Shown here: piece after piece, positions 46,136 through 58,900 of the stretch
How the letters are laid out: each line of letters opens with the position of its first letter
Numbering within the stretch: position 1 is the stretch's first letter
Source: Owenia fusiformis
Lineage: Eukaryota; Annelida; Polychaeta; Sabellida; Oweniidae
Direction of reading: 5' to 3'
DNA length: 64,000 nt
Assembly: GCA_903813345.2 (NCBI GenBank)
Contig: CAIIXF020000004.1
Location: 15,633,196-15,697,195 of the forward strand
Notes under the pieces: generated by a model
Told to the model about the DNA's origin: nothing
The model's input: the letters and a program-made list of their open reading frames with translations, nothing else
The model's database searches: none
Translations under genes and position numbers: made by a program

Positions 46136-49100
46136 TTATTGCTCTTTTGAAATGAACATGAAAGAACATACTTACCTTTCTACATCTCCAAATATCTAAT
46201 TACCTGTACACTTTAATGGGCAATTTTTACAAACACATATAAACAATTGAGCAATGCATGCAAATATACAGCTCATGGACAATGTAATTCAAAAACAAAA
46301 ACAAATTAGTTAGTCACTGACCTAACTTCAGATTTTGAGCATGCACACTAATTTAATGTGAACTCAAATGGTATGTGTGATTGTAATACCCCCCCCCCCC
46401 CCCCCATTCAATGTTTTTGTTTTGTTTTTGTTTTCATACTTACAAGGCGGTTTCTCTTCAATCATTGCCTGCCTAAGAGAAATATCTCTAGTAGTGAACA
46501 TTTACCACTATGTAAATATGTTTTTGTTTAAGTTTATTGCTCTTTCTTCTTTCCCTTCTTTGCACTTTATTCCTTCTATGAGTCATATTTATCTCTATGT
46601 AATGCCTGACTATGGTTAACACAAATGAATACCACCAGAGGCAGTTGCCTTATTATGATGTTCCTAGCTCCTTTGAGTTACAGACATTAGCTCCATCCTC
46701 AGTCAAATCTTTTAACTTTGAAAATATGCTTTTTAATCCCTTGGACTTAAACGTTTTTTTTCGCGTTTAAACGAAGACTTAAACGCGAATGACATGATTA
46801 CAAATCAATATATGAATCAATGTTATTATAGAAATTCCCACCAAATGAAACAATTATTTAAAGATAACAATGATTTTTCAATTTTGCACATGAACATGCG
46901 AAGTTTACCCTGTAATGAAATGAATTTTGAGGAACTTGATTCTTTGATTGATGCAAAAAAGCATTTTTCTATAATAGCTATGACTGAAACATGGTTGCAT
47001 CCTGAAATTGAACAATTATATCAACATGAACATTTTAACGCTGTTTTTAAATCAAGACCTAAAAAATTGGGAGGTGGTGTTTGCATGTATGTAAATGAAC
47101 GACTAAATTTTAAGATTAGAAATGATATTATTTTCCCTCAGGAAGACCAAAATTGTTGTGACATTCTGACAATTGAAATTACCGAACAAGATAAAAATAT
47201 TTTAATCTCAACAATATACAAACCTCCCAACATATGTATACAAGATTTTAACTCCAATTTAGAGACATTTCTAGAAAACATAATGAAAGAAAAAAAGGTA
47301 ACATACCTAATTGGTGACTTCAATATAGATCTACTTAAAACTGATACTCATTTCCCCACAGAAACATTTTTGACCCTACTGAACAATTACGACCTAAAAC
47401 CAACAATTTATAAGCCAACACGAATAACTTCAACAACTGCAACACTAATAGACAACATCTTTACAAATGATTCAAATATAAACTCATCCGGTCTGATATT
47501 AGCACACATTTCAGATCATTTACCAATATTTATGACATCAGACTACATCAGATCCAATGATAATTTCAAAACCATCACATATAGGCAAATAAATGGAAAA
47601 AAACATTAATGAATTTAAAGAAATCTTATCAAAAACCCACTGGCTACAAGTTTTGAACTCCCACAATGTAAATGAGGCATATGACCTTTTCCAATCCAAA
47701 CTTCAGACAATATATAACTATAACAATATATGTTTCCCTGTAAAAACACAACAAATTAAAACCACTTTTAAATCAAATCCATGGATAACAGAGGGTATTA
47801 TTTCTTCATCTAAAAGGAAACTTTTACTTTATAAAACATTTCTGAAGTACCCCAGTAATCAAAATGAAAACAATTATAAAACATTTTCAAACACTTTAAA
47901 GAAAATTGTTAAAACCTCAAAAAAAGAATACTATAAAAATGAATTCAGTCAATCAATGGGTAATATAAAAAAGACATGGAAACTTATTGATAGGGTCATG
48001 GGTAGGAACAAAAAAGCCACAAAATTACCAAAAATGATGTATTATGGACATTATTTAGATAACTCTGATGACACAGCCAACAAATTCAATGACTTTTTCA
48101 CAGACATTGGTCCAAAATTATCTGAAAAAATTCAACAACCCGAAGGAGTTCATTTTGAGCAATTTTTACCCCACACTGAGAGAAACATTCAATCAATCTT
48201 CCTTAACCCTGTTACTCATGAAGAGATCATAAACATAATATCGAATTTAAAAGATAGCTCAGCTGGCCTTAATGATATAAAACCTGAACTTGTCAAAGTT
48301 GCAAAAAATATCTATACATACCAATGACCTACATATGTAATTTATCCTTAGAACATGGTGTATTTCCCTCAGAAATGAAAAATGCAAAAATAATAACCAT
48401 TTTCAAAAAAGGAGAGCCAGACAAATTTACAAATTACCGACCCATTTCTATTCTAGATGTATTCTCAAAAATACTAGAAAAAATAATGCATGCCCGCATG
48501 ATTAAATTTATTAACAAACATAAACTTTTATATAAAAACCAATTTGGATATTTAGAAAACAGATCCCCGGAATTAGCTATTTTAACATTTCTTGAACAAA
48601 TAAGATATGCACTAGAAAACAAAAATATATGTCTAGGTGTATTCCTAGACCTATCAAAAGCCTTTGATACTGTCAATCACAATATTTTATTTTCTAAATT
48701 AGAATATTATGGAATCAGGGGTATAGCTTTAGATTGGTTCAAATCATATATGACTAATAGAAAACAATTTACATTTTATAATAATAGTATGTCAAATGAA
48801 AGAACATTACTTTGTGGTGTGCCACAAGGTTCTGTATTAGGCCCTCTTTTATTTTTACTTTTTATAAATGACATTTATAGAGTGTCCAAGGATTTAAATT
48901 TTATGTTATTCGCAGACGATACTAATATTTTATATTCTGGAAAAAATGATTTAGATGTATTCAAAAAAATGAATGAAGAACTGACAAAATTAGCAATCTG
49001 GTTCAATGTAAATAAATTGTCATTAAATATTGAAAAGACAAAATATATGACTTTTACACAAAGAGTAAAACTTAACCAAGGTCTTTCCCTAAAAATTGCT

Positions 49101-50174
49101 AAAAAACAAATCGAATGTGTTGACAAAATTAGTTTCTTGGGAGTTATCATTGATGAGAAACTCAGATGGAAAGACCACATCAAGTACTTACAGATGAAAA
49201 TATCAAGAACATTAGGAAGCTTATACAAAGTTAAAGACAAACTATCTCAAAATAGCTTAATTTCTATTTATAACTCACTAATATATTCAAACCTATCATA
49301 TTGCAACTTGATTTGGGGCAATGCCACCAAAACATCCCTTGACCCATTATTTAAATTACAAAAACGCTTTCTGAGAATTTTGACAACCACACCTCTTAAA
49401 GAACACATTTCACACAATTTTAAAAAATTTTCGATTCTCTAACTATGTGATATTCATAAACTCTCAGTTGTAATTTTTGTACAAAAATGCATACATGAGG
49501 TTAACACAGTTATGGTTTCCCACTTTAGTAATTATTTTATGAAAAATCAAGAGTGCCATGATTACCATACTAGAACAAAGGAAAATATCCATCGAATAAA
49601 ATCACGCAATACCTTAACAGAAAACTCAATAAAAGTCGAAGGAGCAAAATTTTGGAACGTGTTACCCACTGAATTAAAACAAATACAAAATAATAAGAAA
49701 TTTAAAACACAGTTAAAGTTATACCTAATTCAGAATTATCAATCTTAATACGTATAACCTATTATCCAATGATGTTATATAAAGTGTTTAAAAAAGCGAT
49801 TGAGAAGGAACTTTTATTTTAACCACTCAAAATGTTGTTCAACATGTTGGTTAGTGGTGCAGGGTGACATCCTAGAGGGTACATGGGCCTACCAGGGGTT
49901 AAACTGCATCATTGACTAACATGGACGATTGTTATAGAGATTAGACACATTGAACCTGAATACCCATAATTGCAAACTCTCCCTTCAAATGACTCCCTTT
50001 TTCTTTTTCTTTTGTACCTTTTCTATTTCCAATAAACTTTTATTTAAACTATTGTGTAATTTAATACACTTATTTTAAGTGTCATTGCATTTTCATTATT
50101 TTCCATCAAAACTGTATGTTATTGTAAAAAATTGACTGAACTGAAATATATATTATTATCAATATCAATAAAAA
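46136..50174 (+). mobile_element. Non-LTR retrotransposon (CR1/Jockey-type LINE)
   Basis: Boundaries come from the R3 inverted repeat. The left arm reads CAGTAAAGGTTATATAATT (in mirror) without interruption, whereas here CAGTAAAG is followed by 4 kb of LINE and GGTTATATAATT resumes at about 50175, after an ATCAATAAAAAA tail. The body carries an endonuclease plus reverse transcriptase ORF. No ORF1 is evident, and a poly-C tract of about 18 bases lies at 46390. The TSD is hard to define because the junction falls in AAAG/AAAAAAGG. Confidence 0.88.
46612..49748 (+). pseudogene. LINE ORF2: AP-type endonuclease plus reverse transcriptase, disrupted
   Basis: In order, the reading frames give the endonuclease blocks FSILHMNMRSL, MTETWLH, GGGVCMYV, YKPPN, LIGDFNIDLL, LIDNIFTN and SDHLPIF. 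The RT blocks follow: TIFKKGEPDKFTNYRPIS, GVFLDLSKAFDTVNH, GVPQGSVLGPLLFLLFIND, the active site LFADDTN and the thumb-side LSLNIEKTKYM. The tail reads YHTRTKENIH and GAKFWNVLP. The likely start is ATG at 46612 (MVNTNEYHQRQLPYY). The frame is broken by a 32-base insertion near 46755-46786, frameshifts near 47590 and 48315, and a TAA at about 49441, so it is inactive. Best fit is the CR1/Jockey group; no RNase H domain is seen. It sits in the kinase intron in the sense orientation. Confidence 0.92.
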
Positions 50175-50505
50175 AGGTTATATAATTATTTGATATTCAT
50201 ATCTGAACGATTTTATTTAGATTCAGTTTTGGTGATAATATCTGAATTGTTCTATTCAGATTCATATTTTGAGCATTTTGATATTGATATTGAATATATT
50301 TTTGATATAATGAACTTTTAAATATGTTATATCAGTTTTATGTGTATTTGTTGTAATCTATCAAGATATTCAACCAACCCACTTCACTCTACTACATCTA
50401 GTCGTAACCACGCGGCCATATCTTTCATTATATTAATGTGATATCTTTAAAACATAGAATAACGTTTAGCAGAGTATATACAGTCCGTGTGATTTCATAC
50501 ACGGT
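50175..50505. repeat. Inverted repeat R3, right arm, outer part
   Basis: Mirror of 38544-38750 followed directly by the mirror of 35633-35754, so it shows what the left arm looked like before the 35755-38543 element inserted. The junction is at CACTTCACTCTACTACATCT, about 50390. Confidence 0.88.
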
Positions 50506-51106
50506 TATGTCTCATGTGCCCGTGCTTCTGCAGTTTTAATCATGGATTTATATCTAGTCTATCAATTTTCAATTCTACACGACGGTGTCTTCTAAAAGTG
50601 TGGTCAATTGCTTCACTGAATGAGGAATGTTTATCCAAGTAATGGATACACAGGAAATCTGGCCAGTTGTTCATCGGTAAAAATCCTCATGATAAGGGTA
50701 TAATTTATGATAGCATGTCAATCCTTTTGTTACCGTTCCAAATTCAAATGATACATATTGGCATCGGCACCTTGGCATCCAATTTATATAATATGTTTAC
50801 GCATGGGCTTTCTAATTGAAAGCCCATGGTTTACGTTACGAAATGTTGTTTAAATATATTTTCTATAACATGAATGTAGTAGCTGAAACATTCCTATATC
50901 GTCATACTATAAATATCGAATATGTATGCAGTGTTTCGAAACCCAATGTTTAATAGAAACTCTGAAATCAAGTACCTCGATTTGCTGCTACATTTTTGCA
51001 AAAATGTACTCGAGCACTTACATACATAACATTCACATATTTCGACTAGCCACAGTGATTAATGAGTTATACAAAAGAGGATTTATGAATGCATTCTTGT
51101 GAATAG
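50506..51106. other. Intron 3 end; contains CATGGGCTTTC hairpin copy 2
   Basis: The hairpin at 50802-50828 has arms CATGGGCTTTC and GAAAGCCCATG, like 3667-3698. The rest shows nothing recognisable up to the GTGAATAG acceptor. Confidence 0.6.
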
Positions 51107-51281
51107 GTGCTAATATTCTGAGAGATAGAAATGACAATGTGAAAATAGGAGATTTTGGCATCTCTGCAGAGTTACAAACTGTAGGAACAGGAACTGGGTT
51201 AAAACAGGCTCTCGGAACGTGTCATTGGATGAGCCCAGAGATGTTAAAAGGAGAAGGATATGGCCGGAAAACAGACATTTG
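51107..51281 (+). CDS. MAP3K2/3-like: MAP3K kinase domain, exon with DFG and activation segment
   Basis: The exon starts after a GTGAATAG acceptor with two bases that complete the split Cys codon. It runs 57 further codons and ends with two bases of the Trp codon before GTAAGA. It encodes [20 protein letters not shown], with the Mg-binding Asn and the DFG Asp, then [24 protein letters not shown] and [10 protein letters not shown](W). The LQT--GTG-K---GT--WMSPE-(I/L)-GEGYGRK pattern is the most diagnostic MEKK2/3 signature here. In the T-loop, GTCHWMSPE replaces the usual GT(P/F)YWMSPE; the phosphorylatable Thr is kept. Confidence 0.96.
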
Positions 51282-51482
51282 GTAAGAAAATTATAGGTCT
51301 GGGAGATGTAACTATAGCTAGAGTTTGAGAACTACATGTTATGAAGGTGCCCTTATTCACTAGGGGCTTAAATATTTTGATATGATTTTGGGTAATGTTG
51401 ACATCATGGAGCCTCTGCACATATTCATGATCAAACGAAAATTTATATACCAATACCGGTGTATATACCAATAATCTCATTC
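51282..51482. other. Intron 4 start, nothing recognised
   Basis: GTAAGA donor followed by ordinary AT-rich intron sequence. Confidence 0.6.
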
Positions 51483-52030
51483 AAAGGGCAATATAGTGAA
51501 TTCTAGGACCGAGGCCTGAGATCCAAGATTTCACTATGTTGCCCGTCGGAATCAGGACTAGGTTATTAGTTATATTTCCATCGTTTGTTCCCAGAGCTGA
51601 TATAGCAGGAACTGACTGCTACTGAATGAAAACTATACCCACTGAACGATATCTCATTTCCCGGGTAACATTACTATGCTGAAATATCCATTATTCCATG
51701 TTACTAGTGTTTTCCCAGGGAAATATGAAGGAATAAAAATCGTATTGAATCGTATTACATGAAAAGTCGTATTGTCCCCGAGAAAAATCGTATTAAAGCG
51801 TATTAACCTATTTTTTGTTTCCCGGTTATTTTTAACCTTGACAAATTGATTGGCTAATTTTAGTCTTGACTAATTTCGGTCCAAATGTAACATTTTAGAG
51901 GGATGAATTATGGAATAAATACTAGGTTATTTCTGGTCGAGATTGAACATGTTTTTTTATTCCTCTGTAAATATCATATTGACACTTAGTTGCTGCGCTC
52001 CCTCGGTCAATATCATATTACCCTTCGCAT
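51483..52030. repeat. Palindromic family F2 copy b followed by R4 copy b
   Basis: 51483-51690 repeats the ordered blocks of 8364-8510. 51703-52030 repeats 36765-37170 in direct orientation, ending inside a truncated GTTGCTGCGCTCCCTCGGTC palindrome centre. Confidence 0.7.
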
Positions 52031-52335
52031 TTTTCAACGAAATCACATCCAAGGGTTGAATTTTTATTAGCTACATGTATTTTGAGAGCGAGTCCTGCCT
52101 AGTATTAATTTCAATAAAAACAAAGTTAAAATAGAACCCTATTTGAGAGTTAATCTAATACTTACATTACATTGATAAATTAAGGCAAATCCTGTAAATC
52201 CAATCCAATATTTTTTAAGTGCATTTTTAATGAAATATTGTCAAGCAAGTATTTAGACGAAACGGTCTTATTCAAATACAAATCATAACATGATGATATT
52301 GTTTCATAAAATACTTTTTCATGAAATTCAATTGA
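52031..52335. other. Non-coding, nothing recognised
   Basis: The - strand frame at 52180-52389 (69 residues) is not recognised. Confidence 0.45.
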
Positions 52336-54760
52336 AGGGTCATCATAAACGGCTATCAATATGGCTATACTGAAGTGTCCTTTTCTCAAAAAAGTTCTTA
52401 TTTTTGATACATTTAACCGTTAAAATTGTAAAAAAACTATATTACTATGTTAATTTATCAATCTTCAAAGACTCCCTGCAGAACAGTTTAGAGTTAAAAT
52501 CACCATTCTCCCAGTATGTTACAATAACATGATTATCTTCAAAATAAGAAGGGTTAAATTTTTTCATTTACCTACTTCCAAAGATATTGGCGTTTGAATT
52601 TTGGATATTTATCATTGGCTCCCATTATAAACGCATATCAATATGGCTTTGCGAAAGTGTCATTTTCACAAAAAGTTCGCTGTGAAATTTTCTAATATTG
52701 CAGATTTCTATAATTAATATAGTGATTTAAAAAAATCAAATAGGACTGTACATTTCTAAAAAATATCTTATGTTTGAAATATTCAACCGTTAAAATTATA
52801 AAAAAAACTATATTGAGCCTCATGTTAATTTAACAATCTTCAAAACAGTAGAACAGTTTTAGAGTAAAAATCAGAAAAATCAAACAGGCATATTTCTGAT
52901 TTTTTTTATTTTTGATATATTTAGCCATCAAAAACTATAAAAAACTATATTTTGTTAATTTATCATATGTTCAACTTAATGGCTGAATATATTAAAAAAT
53001 AAGAAATTTTCAGAAATGTACCTGTTTGATTTTTTTAAATCAATATATTAACTATAGAAATCTGCAATATTAGAAAATTCCACAGTAAACTCTTTGAGAA
53101 AAGGACACTTTAGCAAAGCCATGCTGATAGCGGTTTATAATGGCAGCCAATGGGGATTATCAAAAATTCAAAGGCAAATATCTTTAGAATGGGGTAAAGA
53201 AAAACAACTTTCACCCTTCTTATTTTGAACATAATCATGTTATTGTAACATACTAGGAGAATGGGCATTATTACTCTAAAACTGTTCTGCAGGGGGTCTT
53301 TTGAAGATAAATAAATTAACATGGGGCTCAATATAGGTTTTTATAGTACTAAACGGCTAAATGGGGATTTTCAAAAATTCAAAGGCAAATATCATTGGAA
53401 CATAATCATGTTATTGTAACATAATGGGCATTATTACTCTAAAACTGTTCTGCAAGGGGTCTTTTGAAGATTGATAAATCAACATGGGGCTCAATATAGG
53501 TTTTTATAGTATTTAACGGCTAAATATGTCAAAAATAAGAAATATTCAGAAATGTACCTGTTTGATTTTTTTTTAAATCAATATATCAACAATGAAATCT
53601 GCAATATTAGAAAATTCCATAGTGGACTTTTTGAGAAAAGGACACTTTAGTAAAACCATATTGATAGGCATTTATAATGGCAGCCAATGGGGAATTTCCC
53701 AAATTCAAACGCCAATATCTTAAGAAGTAGGCTAAAGAAAATATTTAACCCTTCTTATTTCCAAGATAGTCATGTTATTGTAACATCCTGGGAATATGGG
53801 CTTTTTTACTCTAAAACTGTTCTGCAGGGGGTATTTTGAAGATTGATAAATTAACATGGGGCTCAATATAGTTTTTTAGTGTTTAACGGCTAAATATATC
53901 AAAAATAAGAAATTTTCAGAAATGTACCTGTTTGATTTTTTTAATCAATATATTATAAACTATAGAAATCTGCAATATTAGAAAATTCCACAGTGGACTT
54001 TTTGAGAAAAGGACACTTTAGTAAAGTCATATTGATGGGCATTTATAATGGCAGTCAATTTGGAATTTCCCAAATTCAAACGCCAATATCTTAAGAAGTA
54101 GGCTAAAGAAAATATTTAACCCTTCTTATTTTCAATATAGTCATGTTTTTGGAACATCCTGGGAATATGGGCTTTTTTACTCTAGAACTGTTCTGCAGGG
54201 GGTATTTTGAAGATTGATAAATTAACATGGGGCTCAATATAGTTTTTAAGTGTTTAACGGCTAAATATATCAAAAATAAGAAATTTTCAGAAATGTACCT
54301 GTTTGATTTTTTTAAATCAATATATTAACTATAGAAATCTGCAATATTAGAAAATTCCACGGTGGACTTTTTGAGAAAAGGACACTTCAGTAAAGCCATA
54401 TCGATAGGCATTTATAATGGCAGTCAATGGGAAATTTCCAAAATTGAAACGCCAACAAAAGAAAAAATTTAACCCTCCTTATTTTCAAGATAGTCATGTT
54501 ATTATAACATCCTGGGAATATGGGCTTAATTACTCTAGAACTGTTCTGCAGGAGGTATTTTGAAGATTGATAAATTAACATGGGGCTCAATGTAAATATG
54601 CAACTTTTTCGAGGACTGTTTTTATCAACTGAAGCCAGTTTTCAGCACCACTTTGTTAGATATCAAAAATATATGTATTAATGACACTTAAGTCAAAAAA
54701 ATGTGCTTTATATATAGCAAGTGCAATTCAAGGGTTTTATTGTCTTAACTGGCTCCACTA
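52336..54760. mobile_element. Partial third copy of the foldback family with about 360-bp tandem units
   Basis: From about 52336 to 52930 the units run in one orientation; from about 52970 to 54600 they run in the other, with a switch near 52950. In the longer arm, CTCTA(A/G)AACTGTTCTGCA recurs near 53271, 53443, 53811, 54180 and 54535. Later spacings are about 354-369 bp. The right end, TATATAGCAAGTGCAATTCA to GGCTCCACTA at 54760, matches the end of the 15 kb element (TGACTGCACTA). I could not find the matching left end. Confidence 0.7.
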
Positions 54761-54937
54761 TTAAGCGACTGGGACCGTAAAACTTTTTTGGTGTCACATT
54801 TCAAACGCCCGTTGGGAGCCAGTTTATTTCCCAAGCGGTACACTCTCGTTCGCAACCCATCGCTGATAGAGTCAACGTCCACCATCGTTCCATCACCGCC
54901 CTGCGAACATGTCCTTTACGGCCGCCCAGTTCTTATA
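54761..54937. other. GC-richer sequence into which the Harbinger inserted
   Basis: A short GC-richer stretch ends in TTATA at 54933-54937, the left copy of the Harbinger target site. The partner flank begins TTATA at 62892 and is also GC-richer to about 63060. I see no gene in either. Confidence 0.5.
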
Positions 54938-55880
54938 GGCCCCCTCACATATGAATGAATCAACCAAACGCAGCCTGACGCATGTGGTAAATTAGTCATT
55001 TCTGGCGAATATTGAGCGAAAAGGTTTAAAAATATGTTACATAATAGAAAACATAACGAATAGTAATGTAAGGTTACTATTAGTTGCGAATGTTTTACGA
55101 AGTGTGACGAATTACTACTTTTCTTCGCTAAGATGCGTTGCGTCTCGTAAACAACCTTTGACATCCCCTTCAGCGAGTAATAACGCATACATGCGAAATA
55201 AAGCGTAATTGAAGAGGTTAAGCTACCGTATAAAATCCAAAACGCAACTTAAACGTATCATTGGCCCCTATACAAATACATGTAGAGTTCACACATAAAT
55301 AGCCGTTCAGCTCCAGTGTTTGTTTAGACTACACCATAGCTTGTAATGATTACATAGTATGCCATTGATGAAGTTCAATAGCTGGTTTTCTAATACATAT
55401 TTTAAACGAGCTCGTTTCGTAAGATTATTGGAGTTAAATCATGCGTAACATACATCATCTTCTTCAGAAAGAATTATACTCTGCATCGAAATCAAAATTG
55501 CAAGGATAGTATTCAACAGACATGAGTATAATGATTCCCGTTGATAGCAACGTGAAATATGTAAATCTCCCGTTCTAAACACGCAACTTTGAAGTTGAAC
55601 GGGTATCTGAAGTAGACTAAAGCGATACAATCCTATGTTGATTCAATGTACTTTGCGTTTGCGTATACGTTTTGAAAAACCGTATTTGCTTAACCTCTCT
55701 ATTATGCGCATTCTTCCGAATCTGAACAAAGCCTTACGAAAAGCAGGAGGCGTCAGCGATTCCCGTCAGCGATTAACAACGCATACATGCGAACCAAAGC
55801 GCAATTGTGCGCATGCTTCCGAATCTAAACGAACCTTTGCGAAAAGTGTAAGGGTCAATTTACTTGACAACACCATACTA
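54938..55880. promoter_or_regulatory. Subterminal repeat region of Harbinger, left end
   Basis: Diverged direct repeats include AACGCATACATGCGAA at 55182 and 55779, and (C/G)TTCCGAATCT(G/A)AAC at 55714 and 55816, plus many ACGAA/GCGAAT words. The right end (62460-62870) is likewise dense in CGAATTT, CGTAATGG and ACGAA. Such subterminal words are candidate binding sites for the transposase or its SANT/MADF partner; this role is inferred. Confidence 0.5.
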
Positions 55881-55957
55881 TGATATATAAATCTGAAATT
55901 GTTAACTTATTCACACAACGTAAGTTAATGAAATATAAAAATGGCAAGACTTTAAAG

Positions 55958-58900
55958 AAAACCAACCGCCGTAGAACAAAACAAACCCGACAAAGAGGAC
56001 ACACAACCATCTTCTGTAGAGCCAAACAAAGCAGAGGAAGAAGTCACAATAGACAACAGTCCTCCTGGGTAAGATTCAAAACTTGTAAGATTCAAAAATT
56101 GTATGTCTTGGTTATATGTAAATACGGATACACACACACACACACATACGGATACACTATGTGTAATTTTTACGCTCATTGATATTTATTTTGTGCATTT
56201 TTATGTTCAGTGCCGGTGATATAGAGTGTGGGGCCAAAAGTGAAAACCGAGAGCAACACTCAGACTGTGCTGAATATACAAGGTGAAGATTTCTGTTATG
56301 TTAATCGTGACTTGTCACCACAAAATTCATGAATAATATACCAAATAGTAGCACATGTTTTGTTGAGATGTCACTCCCCTCCAAACGTTTTGAAACCCGT
56401 ACCCCACCATTGGATTGCCTTAACGCCTCTACAGTTAGAATCCTTATTTGCATAATAAGAAAATACGTTTATATTGAAAAAATTACATCATATCTGTTTT
56501 TATGACTTTCATGGAAACAATAGGGGGGGGCAAAGTTGTTTAACATTTGTAGGCCTGAAGTTAATGTTTGTTTTCGTCTTTCAGTCCAGCAGCAAACATG
56601 AATAAAGTAAAGAGAAAGAACACAAAGAGGCAGGATCACAAAATCGAAATGAAAAAAGATCCCAAAATAGAAAAAGAGTTGGTAGAATTCTACAAAATGA
56701 ATCCATCCCTGTGGGATATACGCCTTGAAGATCACCACAACAGGGACAACAAGAAGAAACTTCTTGAAGATATCTCGAAAAGCACCGGTGTTTCGGGTAA
56801 AAAACTGATTATTTATTCAATTTAGAATTGATTGCAATTTCAAACCTGTGTTTTGTGAATATCATGTAGATTTATGCATACTTTGACACATTCACATTAT
56901 GAATAATAAATGCTGTTTAAGGTTACTCTGTATGTTCGGAATTTCGATGCAATCGTCCATGAATATTTTCTCCCTGAATTTTCTCGGTTTTTAAACATTT
57001 TATCAAAAAATATCTCTACAGTCCTTTCTAGGTACATTAGTGCACTCTTTGTGCAAAACTGAAAGATGGAGAAATGTGGGAAAGGTATAATCCATATTTG
57101 AAAAATAACATGTGACTCTATGGAGGTTTGCATCAAAATTCAGAGTAAACATACATAGCAAGCTTGATGTCAATTTGCAGTTGAAAATATAGTTGGCTGG
57201 TGGAAGGGCATTAGAGACACATACACCCGTTTGTCTCTGAAAAAATCCGGCTCGGAAAGAGACGATCTCCCATACAAACAAAAGTGGGTGCTGCAAAATC
57301 TGTCGTTTCTAAGTAATAGACCGGTTCATAGGAGGACACATCAAGAGTGTGAGTGATTAATATTTCCACATACTCAGCTGTAACTTAATGGTTAATTTGA
57401 AGTGAAATAGGGCTTTGTGATGTATAAGTGACACTTAAAAAATAAAAATTAAATAAAAATTAAAAACGGGCTTATTTTTTCGGAGTTGGAGTTGTTTGAA
57501 ATAAATCAACAAAATCTGATGTAAAATAAATAGGTAGAAAATCGAGTTTATAAAACTAATAAGATGATAATTATAAATACAATGTATTGATAAGATAAAA
57601 ACGTGAGTTTCAAGTAGTTTCCATTAGGCCTATGTTCCCAAATATCAAGGCAATATAAATAAAACAATAAATGTATAACAATAAACAATGTTAATGATTT
57701 AGAACCATTAAGTAAATATGTTAAAACGACCAAGGTTGCATAAAAGAAAATCAGTCAACTTAAAAATAGCACAATTCCAAACCAGTATTTATTTCTTACC
57801 TGATAACATTTTGAATTATTCGAATTTTATGTTACTCAGTTAGCAGAGGACAGTCCTGCCATTGACTTGAATGCAGCAGAGAGAGAAGCTGTGAGACAGG
57901 GGAAGGATGATGACTTAAAACGGAAAAGCAAAGGAAAGAAACACAGCGAGGATGAGGATAAAGAGATCACCATGGTTCAAAATACAGCGAAAGAGTCTAT
58001 TAGTGTCCTTGAGTCGCTAAAGGAATCCGTCAACAAAGTTGCTGTTAAACGCGAAAAAACGTCTGATGTTGCCACTTTGTATGGACGGTATTTGACACAA
58101 GAGATGAGACAGATGTCCAAGAGACGTTTTAAGTTATTCCGTAGGGAAGTTGAAGCAAGTTTGGCAAAGTACAACTCGTCAACCGACTCTGAAGATGATG
58201 CTATCAAACCTCTTGCTAAGAAAACAAGCAGTTCTACCTCCTCCACCGTGACTCCATCCTCAAGAGGGTAAGTAAAACAATTATGGATTCATAAAATTAT
58301 TCACTGCCACGAGCAATTATGCGCATGCACTTCCTTAAACCTGCTTATTTTTTGGAAAAAACATTGACCGATTGTCAAACACTGTCAAACACTAGGCAAA
58401 GGAATAAAGGGGTAAAATTGTAAAGTTATTCATTACTTTGTATTTGTAATTGGTACTTGTTGTTTTGTGACAATTTATTTTATTTTCAGTCCTACAAACA
58501 GTTTCTACGCATCTGGAATGCATCAATCTCATGGTGATGGCTGGCAGCCTCCGCCTAGCAGATGGATCCCAAATCCACCACAAACAGCATCTCCCTGGCA
58601 CAATCAAGATGACAGATATATGCAGCAGTATTTCCAGCAGCAGAGGAAGCATTTAACTCGACGATCGCTGATTAATGTCTCCTATGGTGAGTTCTACACA
58701 TTGTGTATTATTCACATCCTTTAAATCAAGAAAGATAACAAGGGAATATGTTATATCCCAGACCGATGGGACGAGACTGCCATTGGATTCAGTGACAGTT
58801 TCTATCATATCGCATTGTAGTTTATTATTTTCATGATTTATTACATTATTCATGCAAAATTCATGCAATTATTATTTCTTAACTTATAGGCCAGTCTACT

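Noticed and set aside
46368-46619. Hydrophobic 83-residue frame as LINE ORF1
   Set aside because: It begins in a poly-C tract and shows no coiled coil, RNA-binding or zinc-knuckle features.
52180-52389. 69-residue - strand frame as a LINE tail
   Set aside because: It lacks the Cys and GDE-H signature seen in the two accepted LINE tails.
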